Positions 8,080-14,699 of a stretch of DNA of 35,292 nucleotides are shown here, one piece after another. Numbering within the stretch: position 1 is the stretch's first letter; each line of letters opens with the position of its first letter. The notes beneath the pieces were generated by a model. The model made no database searches. It was not told where the DNA came from and saw only the letters and a program-made list of their open reading frames with translations. A program made the translations under genes and the position numbers. The DNA is from Candidatus Bathyarchaeota archaeon (GTDB taxonomy: Archaea; Thermoproteota; Bathyarchaeia; 40CM-2-53-6; RBG-13-38-9), in the NCBI GenBank assembly GCA_007050885.1, contig SMYQ01000006.1:1-35292 (forward strand). Reading direction: 5' to 3'.

Positions 8080-8736
8080 ATGGAATTGTCAGAATTCAAA
8101 TGCGAAGTCATGGATTGGGATAAATTCTATCAATTATCAAGAATAGCTGCAAAAAAAATTCGTAGATCAGGCTTTAAACCTGATGTCATAATTGGTCTAG
8201 CTCGAGGAGGCTGGATTTTTTCACGAGTTCTATGTGATTTCCTTGGAGTAAAAGATCTCTTTAGTCTAAAAGTTGAACATTGGGGTATCACAGCTAGTCC
8301 CGATGGTGAAGCAAAAGTTAGACATCCTTTATCAATGGATTTCTCCAACAAGAAAATCTTGATCGCTGACGATATCACAGATACTGGCGAGAGTATGAAA
8401 AAGTCTGTCGAACATCTTAAATCACTTAATCCGACCGAAATTAAAACAGTAACTCTTAGACATATTAAAGGGGCAAAATTCATCCCTGATTACTTTGGTG
8501 AACAGATAAAATGGATATGGGTAATTTTTCCTTGGAACTACGTTGAAGACCTTTGCAACATTTTACCTAAGGCATTGATACTCAAGAATAATGAGGTCGA
8601 CCGAGAGGAATCAATCATTAAACTCAAGGAATCATTCGGTGTTTCTATAGATCAAGAGATTCTTGACGAAGTGCTTAACGAGTGTAAAATAAGAGGAACT
8701 TTAAAAATTGTGAAAAATAAAGAAACTGGACATTAA
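8080..8736 (+). CDS. Purine-type phosphoribosyltransferase (COG2236-like)
   Basis: This 218-aa protein has a type I phosphoribosyltransferase fold. The PRPP-binding loop ILIADDITDTGESM is at residues 93-106, with the paired Asp98-Asp99 and the TGES phosphate loop. The first beta-strand segment VIIGLARGGWIFSRVL (37-52) is the pyrophosphate loop. It most resembles archaeal hypoxanthine/xanthine/guanine-type salvage enzymes, which join a purine base to PRPP. The base specificity cannot be read directly. Residues after ~160 form an extra helical tail. Its divergent neighbour releases adenine from methylthioadenosine, so an adenine-salvage partnership is an attractive but unproven idea. The start is ATG 8080; the GTGA just before it is too close to act as a Shine-Dalgarno. 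Confidence 0.85.
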   Translation: MELSEFKCEVMDWDKFYQLSRIAAKKIRRSGFKPDVIIGLARGGWIFSRVLCDFLGVKDLFSLKVEHWGITASPDGEAKVRHPLSMDFSNKKILIADDITDTGESMKKSVEHLKSLNPTEIKTVTLRHIKGAKFIPDYFGEQIKWIWVIFPWNYVEDLCNILPKALILKNNEVDREESIIKLKESFGVSIDQEILDEVLNECKIRGTLKIVKNKETGH

Positions 8737-8815
8737 TTATCAGCTTTCCTTCGCTAGATAAAAATCATCATACAATAATACCATTCAACATGATGAATCA
8801 TCATACTCTTTAGGT

Positions 8816-8825
8816 CTTATATACA
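8816..8825 (+). promoter_or_regulatory. Candidate TATA box for hppA
   Basis: CTTATATACA is a good match to the archaeal TATA consensus. Transcription about 25 bp downstream would start near 8845. That is after the ATG at 8842 but before the GGGGG ribosome-binding site at 8865-8869, which favours the ATG at 8875. Confidence 0.5.
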
Positions 8826-8874
8826 ATTTGAATGCCAGTGTATGAAGTTTCCAGTATCTTCATCGGGGGAAAAA

Positions 8875-11049
8875 ATGAGTTTGACTACAGAAGAGATAAT
8901 GTTATGGATAGTCATTGCAACAGCTCTTGGCGCATTATTATATGCAGTATTGCTTGCACGTCAAACACTTAAGGAAAAAACTGGAACGGGGAAGATGCTC
9001 CAAGTATGGAGGGCCATATCAGAGGGAGCAAATGCATACCTTAAAAAACAAATCAAATCCATTTTGCTCATTATTATTGTATTAGCAGTTGTTCTCTACT
9101 TATCTTCAGTTCTCGTTGGTGGGCCATCATCAATTGCAATTGGAAGAGCACTGGCCTTCGTCATGGGAGTCGCTTTTTCCGGAATGGTTGGCTTTATTGG
9201 AATGAATATGGCGGTAAAAGGCAATATCAGAGTTGCTGAGGCAGCTCGAAGAAATTTTCATGATGCTTTGAGAATAGCATATCGCTCTGGAACAATCACA
9301 GGGATGTTAACAGATGGTCTTGGGCTACTTGGTGGAACAGCAATCTTCATGATTTATTTTAGAGATGCCCCAGAGGTATTGTTAGGCTTTGGTTTCGGCG
9401 GTACTCTTATCGCATTATTCATGCGGGTCGGAGGTGGGATATATACCAAAGCAGCAGATGTAGGCGCAGACCTTGTAGGGAAAGTTGAGAAGGGCATCCC
9501 AGAGGATGATCCAAGAAATGCTGCTGTAGTGGCAGATCTGGTGGGCGATAATGTTGGAGATTGTGCTGGGATGGCTGCAGACATATTCGAATCTTATGAA
9601 GTGACGATAGTCTCCGCGATGATATTAGGACTTGCTTTAATACCATTTGATATCAAATGGATTATTTTCCCTCTTCTTGTTAGAGCTATAGGAGTAGTCA
9701 GCACAATTATAGGAACTTATTTTGTCTCAATTTGGCCTGAAAAAATTGTCAAAGGTGATGCATTCAAGGCTATGGACTTATCGTACGATTTATCAGCCGT
9801 AATCTCAGTCACAAGTTTCCTCGTTCTTGCACAAGTTTATGTTCAAGATCTTCGTGTTTTTGCAGCTACCGCTGTTGGAGTATTTCTTGCAATAGGATTC
9901 AACAAGATCACAGATCATTTCACAAATCCAAACAAAAAGACGGTAGATGAACTCGCACGTTCATCAAGAACTGGACCTGCCACAGAGATACTTGAAGGAT
10001 TATCAATGAGTTTTGAAGCAACAGTATGGAATCTACTAATCATTTGTTTAGCCATTGTTGCGTCTGTTTTCTTCTTTTCAGGTTCGTCTGTAGTATTCGT
10101 GATGTACGGAATAGCTCTATCTGGAATAGGTATGCTAACTCTTACAGGGAATAACATCTCAATGGATGCATTCGGCCCGATTGTTGATAATGCAAATGGC
10201 ATTGGAGAGATGGCTGGCGTTGAACCAGAAGCAAGAAAGATCTTGGCTGATTTGGATGCTTCAGGAAATACTACTAAAGCCGTGACAAAAGCAATAGCAA
10301 TAGCGTCAGCAGTTATTGCTGCGGTATCATTGTTCGGAGCCTTCGCTGAAACAACTGGTCTTGAGAAGATTGGTTTAAACATCGTTGAACCAATAGTTTT
10401 TGTCGGCCTGTTAATTGGCGGAGCGTTACCTTTTCTATTCAGCTCTATTTCTATTCGCGCTGTTAGCCGTGCTGCCGGACATATAATAGAGGAAGTTAGA
10501 GAACAATTTAAAATCCCTGGCGTGATTGAAGGAACTGTACCACCCAACTACGCACGAGTCGTGACTATCTGCACTGCTGCAGCTCAAAAAGAATTAGTTG
10601 GTTTAGCACTATTAGCAATATTAACTCCTTTAGCAGTCGGATTCTTGTTAAAGCAAGCCGCACTCGGTGCATTCCTTGCAGGCATCATAGTAACCGGACA
10701 ATTACTAGCGGTATTCATGGCGACGTCAGGTGGAGCTTGGGATAATGCCAAGAAAAAGATCGAAGATGGATTTTATGGTGGCAAAGGGTCTGAGCAACAT
10801 AAAGCAGCAGTGGTTTGTGATACAGTGGGTGATCCTCTCAAAGATACCTCTGGTCCCGCATTGAATCCTATGATCAAGGTGATTAATCTTGTGGCGCTCA
10901 TTTTTGCTCCAGTCATATTGCAGTTCTCAGATATGCCAATTCTAATGACGTTAACTGGTTCCATACTTGTTTTAATACTCGCCATAGTAATTTGGCATGG
11001 AAAGCGAGAAGGAGTTTTTACCAAAGCCAGCCTGAACTCAAATCAATAG
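8875..11049 (+). CDS. hppA: Membrane-bound proton-translocating pyrophosphatase, K+-independent type
   Basis: This ~724-aa polytopic protein with about 16 membrane helices couples pyrophosphate hydrolysis to ion pumping across the cytoplasmic membrane. The substrate-binding signatures are present: DVGADLVGKVE, then EDDPRNAA, DNVGDCAGMAADIFE, and in the C-terminal half DNANGIGEMAG and DTVGDPLKDTSGPALN. The stretch GNTTKAVTK carries Lys and Thr where K+-dependent enzymes have Ala and Gly, so this should be a K+-independent H+ pump. An upstream ATG at 8842 would add 11 residues. ATG 8875 is preferred because GGGGG lies 5 nt before it and a TATA box at 8816-8825 predicts a transcript start downstream of 8842. 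It stands alone, as a constitutive energy-conservation gene might. Confidence 0.95.
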   Translation: MSLTTEEIMLWIVIATALGALLYAVLLARQTLKEKTGTGKMLQVWRAISEGANAYLKKQIKSILLIIIVLAVVLYLSSVLVGGPSSIAIGRALAFVMGVAFSGMVGFIGMNMAVKGNIRVAEAARRNFHDALRIAYRSGTITGMLTDGLGLLGGTAIFMIYFRDAPEVLLGFGFGGTLIALFMRVGGGIYTKAADVGADLVGKVEKGIPEDDPRNAAVVADLVGDNVGDCAGMAADIFESYEVTIVSAMILGLALIPFDIKWIIFPLLVRAIGVVSTIIGTYFVSIWPEKIVKGDAFKAMDLSYDLSAVISVTSFLVLAQVYVQDLRVFAATAVGVFLAIGFNKITDHFTNPNKKTVDELARSSRTGPATEILEGLSMSFEATVWNLLIICLAIVASVFFFSGSSVVFVMYGIALSGIGMLTLTGNNISMDAFGPIVDNANGIGEMAGVEPEARKILADLDASGNTTKAVTKAIAIASAVIAAVSLFGAFAETTGLEKIGLNIVEPIVFVGLLIGGALPFLFSSISIRAVSRAAGHIIEEVREQFKIPGVIEGTVPPNYARVVTICTAAAQKELVGLALLAILTPLAVGFLLKQAALGAFLAGIIVTGQLLAVFMATSGGAWDNAKKKIEDGFYGGKGSEQHKAAVVCDTVGDPLKDTSGPALNPMIKVINLVALIFAPVILQFSDMPILMTLTGSILVLILAIVIWHGKREGVFTKASLNSNQ

Positions 11050-11111
11050 ACAAAAAGCTTAAATGCTTATTTATAGTTGAAAATAGATTGCGTGAACACT
11101 ATCGTCATGTG

Positions 11112-11121
11112 ATTATACTAG
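11112..11121 (+). promoter_or_regulatory. Candidate TATA box for the small Cys-rich gene
   Basis: The stretch GATTATACTA lies about 48 bp before the TTG at 11164. The predicted transcript start near 11142 leaves a short leader that contains the GGTGA ribosome-binding site at 11152-11156. Pattern evidence only. Confidence 0.35.
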
Positions 11122-11163
11122 TAAGATACAAATTCTCTAAGTAAATTTTTAGGTGAATATTAG

Positions 11164-11451
11164 TTGTCAGTTGGATCTAAGAAATGTTTTCCCGGCTGCG
11201 AACTGTTTAGATGTGAACAAAGATCACTGGTATTTCGAGGTAAAACATCGTATTGCAGATTTGCAGATGACGAATGCATACCTCAAAGCTGTAAATATAA
11301 TAGGTGTGTCAAAGGCAGATTTCTTCCAAATGGAACATGCGGTCTTAACATGAAAACCCGAGAACTAGAAATTAGACCTGATGAATGCGTGGACCCTATG
11401 GAAATTCCTAGCAACTTGGCACAGAAAATGAAGAATAGAAGACCTTATTGA
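11164..11451 (+). CDS. Small cysteine-rich protein, probable metal binder
   Basis: This is a 95-aa protein of unknown function with nine cysteines: 8, 12, 17, 31, 38, 43, 47, 59 and 76. Most fall in C-x3-C, C-x4-C and C-x3-C spacings within residues 8-60, and the protein has no signal peptide or membrane segment. This density suggests zinc or iron-sulfur binding in the cytoplasm. The start is TTG 11164, supported by a perfect GGTGA seven nt upstream (11152-11156). A competing GTG frame at 11153-11353 uses that GGTGA as its own start, lacks a ribosome-binding site and loses the Cys pattern, so I reject it. The gene stands alone between hppA and a convergent dehydrogenase gene whose end is only 17 bp away. 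Confidence 0.75.
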   Translation: MSVGSKKCFPGCELFRCEQRSLVFRGKTSYCRFADDECIPQSCKYNRCVKGRFLPNGTCGLNMKTRELEIRPDECVDPMEIPSNLAQKMKNRRPY

Positions 11452-11468
11452 GAGCCTAAATGCGCACT

Positions 11469-12362
11469 TTAATCGTTCATATCTTTTATAGACAGCCTTT
11501 GAATTATTTTGGCTATTGCAGAATGGTCTAGATCTTCGAAACCGACAGCCTTGGCAGATTCATACATTTGGTGAGCTAAACTCGTTATTGGTAGTGATGC
11601 ATTCATTTGTGACGCAAGACTCATAGCCAATGTAAGATCTTTATGTTGAAGCCATACTTTGAATCCTGGTTCGAAATCATTTTTTATCATTTTAGGCAAC
11701 TTTTGTTCTAATGCCCATGAATTCCCTGCACTTGTCTTTAAGACCTCGTAGAGTTTCTCAAGATCGATACCGGTTTTTTTGGCTAGAACAAATCCCTCAC
11801 TTATACCAACAAGGTTGATTGCCACAAGCATGTTATTGATGAGTTTGAAAATTTGACCAGAACCAGTATTTCCAACTTGGTAAATATTCGTTCCAATAGC
11901 CTGGAGAACATGTTTACACTCATCTATTTTGTCATTAGGCCCTCCAACCATTATCGAGAGAGTTCCTTTCTCAGCTCCAATTGTTCCTCCACTCACTGGT
12001 GCATCAATGAAGGTTATACTTTTTTGATTGCAAACATCTGCAAGTTTTTTTACTGCAGCTGGGTCGATTGTACTTGCATCAATTATTATTCCTCCTTTAG
12101 GTAGAGTATTAATAAGACCATTTTCTCCTAGCACTACATTCTCAACTTCTTTCGATGATGGAAGGGACAATAACACTATTGCAGATGTGTTTCCTACATG
12201 CTTAGGAGATTTGGCAGCCTTTGCTCCTAATTTCTCAAGAACTCTGATAGGCTCATTGCGCACATCATATACTGTAAGATTAAATTTATTTTTCAGAAGG
12301 TTTTTACCCATATTTAACCCCATAGCGCCCAGACCTATTAGTCCAACATCATTATTTCTCAT
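11469..12362 (-). CDS. 3-hydroxyisobutyrate dehydrogenase-like NAD(P)-dependent oxidoreductase
   Basis: This 297-aa member of the beta-hydroxyacid dehydrogenase family oxidises or reduces short hydroxyacids such as 3-hydroxyisobutyrate, tartronate semialdehyde or succinic semialdehyde. The N-terminal Rossmann motif is VGLIGLGAMGLNMG (residues ~6-19). The substrate-binding motif DAPVSGGTIGAEKG is at ~120-133, and the catalytic Lys lies in GSGQIFKLINN (~173). The KDLTLAM segment near 245 completes the family pattern. The exact substrate cannot be told. The frame begins with TTG-ATG; ATG 12362 is preferred, with GGTGG about 12 nt upstream inside the end of the preceding zinc-finger gene. The two genes nearly abut and must be co-transcribed. 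Confidence 0.9.
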   Translation of the reverse strand: MRNNDVGLIGLGAMGLNMGKNLLKNKFNLTVYDVRNEPIRVLEKLGAKAAKSPKHVGNTSAIVLLSLPSSKEVENVVLGENGLINTLPKGGIIIDASTIDPAAVKKLADVCNQKSITFIDAPVSGGTIGAEKGTLSIMVGGPNDKIDECKHVLQAIGTNIYQVGNTGSGQIFKLINNMLVAINLVGISEGFVLAKKTGIDLEKLYEVLKTSAGNSWALEQKLPKMIKNDFEPGFKVWLQHKDLTLAMSLASQMNASLPITSLAHQMYESAKAVGFEDLDHSAIAKIIQRLSIKDMND

Positions 12363-12365
12363 CAA

Positions 12366-12554
12366 TTATCTACCACCATATCTTGAACCAAGTTTCTTTT
12401 TCTTCCACAATCCAGATACTCTTCCAGCTAGACCTTTATGTCGTAACTCCCACGACATGTGTTTATCATAACAATCTGAACACATTTTTTTTTGACAATA
12501 CCTGCAAGTTTTGAGGTTTTCGTAATTTCCTCTGCATTCTTCACATGCGACCAT
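12366..12554 (-). CDS. Small zinc-finger protein, B-box/treble-clef-like
   Basis: This 62-aa protein carries the regular metal-ligand pattern Cys4-x2-Cys7, Cys17-x2-Cys20, Cys25-x2-Cys28, His32 and His39. That is eight ligands, enough for two zinc ions in a cross-brace arrangement. The C-terminal 20 residues are very basic (a KKKK run, then Arg and Gly), as expected for nucleic-acid or ribosome contact. Start ATG 12554 has GTGA eight nt upstream. Its stop codon lies three bases before the start of the dehydrogenase gene, and the tRNA methyltransferase gene ends (12626) 71 bp upstream, so the three may form one leftward unit. Function is unknown. Confidence 0.7.
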   Translation of the reverse strand: MVACEECRGNYENLKTCRYCQKKMCSDCYDKHMSWELRHKGLAGRVSGLWKKKKLGSRYGGR

Positions 12555-12625
12555 TGATATTCACTTTGATTATTTTTTGAATATGAATAGAGTTAAAGGC
12601 GTAATTAAGAAAATGTTACTCTTAA

Positions 12626-13408
12626 TCATTCTTCTTGTTTATTCGCTTTTCTAGCAAATGTCAAGTATCCAGTATGCCCAACCATGTGTGTCTCAGGCCT
12701 TGATTTTCCATCCTCTATTCGAATACGACGTAGTAACAGCTCGATTGTTTCGATAGCTAGAAAACCTTCTTTTTTCATAGTAGAAACAGCTTTTTCAACT
12801 TGGTTAATAGTTGGACTGAAGGACGCTAGATTTGACCCATCTCCCAGTGATTGAAATGCATGTGGTATAACATTCCATGGATCGCCCAAATCTAGAAATA
12901 CAGCGTCAATCTCAGATTCTTCGAAACCTCGTCGTGCATCTGAACATTTTATTGTTACATATTTTAGTAGCCCTACTTTGGAGAGATTCGATTTCGCGTT
13001 TTCCGCAAAATCTTTGTTCGCCTCATATGAGTATATATGGCCATCTGGTTTTACGATATTTGCGAGGGCAGCGGTAACAACTCCACTTCCTGTACCTGTT
13101 TCGATTACCCGCATTCCCGGTTCTATTCCCAACTTGAACAAAGTGAACCCGATGTCCTTGTCATAAAGTATCTGTGTAGGTCTTCTAAATGTCTGGATTT
13201 TATCATAGAATGATGGTTTTAGAATGTACAACTTATGTCCAGTTGTTGTGACTACTGAATCTCCAAATTTTTTTCCTATTATTTCAGATGTTTTTACTAT
13301 CCCTTTGTGAGTGTGAAATTCTTGTTTATCCAAGAGGTGAATCAACCAGTTCCTTCTATTGTCAAGCCATAAGAGAACATACATTCCAATTTTTATCTTT
13401 TGATTCAA
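12626..13408 (-). CDS. trmI: tRNA (adenine-N1)-methyltransferase TrmI
   Basis: This 260-aa SAM-dependent methyltransferase of the TrmI/Gcd14 family makes m1A at position 58 of the tRNA T-loop (in some archaea also 57). The N-terminal ~80 residues are the family-specific beta domain, ending in the KPSFYDKI and RRPTQILYDKD segments. SAM motif I is ETGTGSGVV at 103-111, the acidic residue of motif II is in YSYEANKD (~130), and DLGDPW at 173-178 is the active-site motif of this family. FSPTINQVEKA near 210 also fits. The start is TTG 13408, about 10 nt after a GGTGTGA element; the next in-frame start, Met9, would cut into the N-terminal domain. It follows a small membrane-protein gene by 24 bp. 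Confidence 0.93.
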   Translation of the reverse strand: MNQKIKIGMYVLLWLDNRRNWLIHLLDKQEFHTHKGIVKTSEIIGKKFGDSVVTTTGHKLYILKPSFYDKIQTFRRPTQILYDKDIGFTLFKLGIEPGMRVIETGTGSGVVTAALANIVKPDGHIYSYEANKDFAENAKSNLSKVGLLKYVTIKCSDARRGFEESEIDAVFLDLGDPWNVIPHAFQSLGDGSNLASFSPTINQVEKAVSTMKKEGFLAIETIELLLRRIRIEDGKSRPETHMVGHTGYLTFARKANKQEE

Positions 13409-13432
13409 AAATATTTCACACCATCACATTGA

Positions 13433-13825
13433 TCATTTATTCATGATTTTATGGATCTCTTTGGTTGTTAATGCTCCCTTTGACCTTGATATAAAATGTA
13501 AAACTACCGAGTCATCTTGTTCAGAAGATGATATTCTCATCGTCGAATATTTTGATCGAAGAATTGCAATGATTAGGCAGAGTATGACTGGGATATTGAT
13601 TAGAAATATTATTGAAATACCCTCAATGGCTATGCTCATCTTACCAAAAAAAAACAAAATTGATTGAGCAATTAATAAGAAAATCGATAACACTAAAGGG
13701 GGTATAACGCTTTTCCCATAGAGCTCTATAGATTTAACATTTTTAATATCAATACATTTTTTTGAAATAAAGGGTATTTTTGAAATAACAAGAACATCTT
13801 TTGTAATTCTAATCCTTGAATACAT
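13433..13825 (-). CDS. Small membrane protein with two TM helices, PH-like arrangement
   Basis: This 130-aa protein is not recognised at family level. Residues 1-35 form beta-rich sequence resembling the opening strands of a membrane-associated PH-like domain. Two hydrophobic helices follow, at about 41-60 and 67-90. A soluble tail (95-130) ends in a predicted helix. The arrangement of short strands, a TM hairpin and more strands is common in small archaeal and bacterial membrane proteins of unknown role. It lies 24 bp upstream of trmI on the same strand and is probably co-transcribed with it. Upstream, AATAAATATTATTTAG around 13852-13866 could supply a promoter. A 74-codon frame on the opposite strand (13443-13667) is a shadow. 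Confidence 0.6.
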   Translation of the reverse strand: MYSRIRITKDVLVISKIPFISKKCIDIKNVKSIELYGKSVIPPLVLSIFLLIAQSILFFFGKMSIAIEGISIIFLINIPVILCLIIAILRSKYSTMRISSSEQDDSVVLHFISRSKGALTTKEIHKIMNK

Positions 13826-13916
13826 GTTAAGACATCTACGCCAAACAGTCTCTAAATAATATTTATTATCAATTTATTGTAGAACATAAATACGGATATT
13901 TCTAGACTAAATTTAA

Positions 13917-14579
13917 TCAAAATTTTGTATTAGCCTTTATGATCTTAAATATTTCCATTAAATCCTCTCCTTTAACAATAAAGTCAGCAGCATTTTCAGC
14001 TTCTTTATGTCTTGGATTGAAAGCTATTTTAAGTCCTGCTTCTTTTGGTAAATCAAAAACATGATCACCTACAACAACGACTTCAGACATTGTCAAGGAC
14101 ATTGACTGAGCTATGTCTTGGATTATCGTTTTTTTATTATTAATTGAGACATTTGTTTCGATCTCTCCAGTGATGACATTATTTGATATTTTGAGATCAT
14201 TAGACATAACTACGTCCACATTCAAATCTTTTCCAACTTTTTCAGCAAGAAAGGAAAGTCCAGCACTTACGATTCCTACTTTTATTCCGGCTCTCTTTAG
14301 TTGATCAATAATTTCTTTTGCGCTATCAAAATATTTTATCTCAGACGTTATTTGTAAGATCCTTTCTATTCTTGTTCCTTTCCATAATGAACAATCTAAT
14401 TTCGCCCATTCTTCATAGCTTATTTCACCATTTCGGTATTTTTGGGCATATTTCTCGGCCCATTTCCAAGTACCAAGTCTAGAATGTAGATGTTTCCATA
14501 TATTTGGTGATCGTGTAATAGTGCCATCAAGATCGAAAATAACCAGTTTAACTATTGATTTTGAAATAATTTTTTTCAA
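13917..14579 (-). CDS. HAD-family phosphatase, phosphoserine-phosphatase-like (IB)
   Basis: This 220-aa protein carries the HAD nucleophile motif DLDGT at 16-20 (Asp16, Asp18), a short helical cap (~25-75), and VSAG near 103-106, which supplies the motif II Ser. The Lys of motif III falls in the INNKKTII segment near 147-154, and GDHVFDLP near 171-178 is motif IV. This order and the small cap resemble phosphoserine phosphatase SerB and relatives. It may therefore make serine from phosphoserine, but other phosphate esters are possible because motif IV is GDHVFD where GDGxND is usual. Start TTG 14579 has an AGGAT element about 7 nt upstream. It points the same way as the genes on both sides, with gaps of about 90-120 bp. 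Confidence 0.8.
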   Translation of the reverse strand: MKKIISKSIVKLVIFDLDGTITRSPNIWKHLHSRLGTWKWAEKYAQKYRNGEISYEEWAKLDCSLWKGTRIERILQITSEIKYFDSAKEIIDQLKRAGIKVGIVSAGLSFLAEKVGKDLNVDVVMSNDLKISNNVITGEIETNVSINNKKTIIQDIAQSMSLTMSEVVVVGDHVFDLPKEAGLKIAFNPRHKEAENAADFIVKGEDLMEIFKIIKANTKF

Positions 14580-14699
14580 TTACTACATCCTTGATTATTT
14601 AATCCGAAATTAAAACTTGGGATAACTGTCTAATTGTTAAGGTTTCTCCCTTTCACAGATTAAATAGACAAAGTTTGAAATCTTAATCATAAAATTAAT

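Noticed and set aside
9915..10547. 210-codon open frame antisense to hppA
   Set aside because: It lies wholly inside the conserved pyrophosphatase gene, has low-complexity Ala/Pro/Ile composition and no family features; it is a shadow frame.
11153..11353. GTG-started 66-codon frame overlapping the Cys-rich gene
   Set aside because: Its start codon is part of the GGTGA element that serves the TTG at 11164, it has no ribosome-binding site of its own, and the regular Cys pattern is in the other frame.
12028..12471. 147-codon open frame antisense to the dehydrogenase and zinc-finger genes
   Set aside because: Both minus-strand genes have clear motifs and ribosome-binding sites; the plus frame is a by-product.
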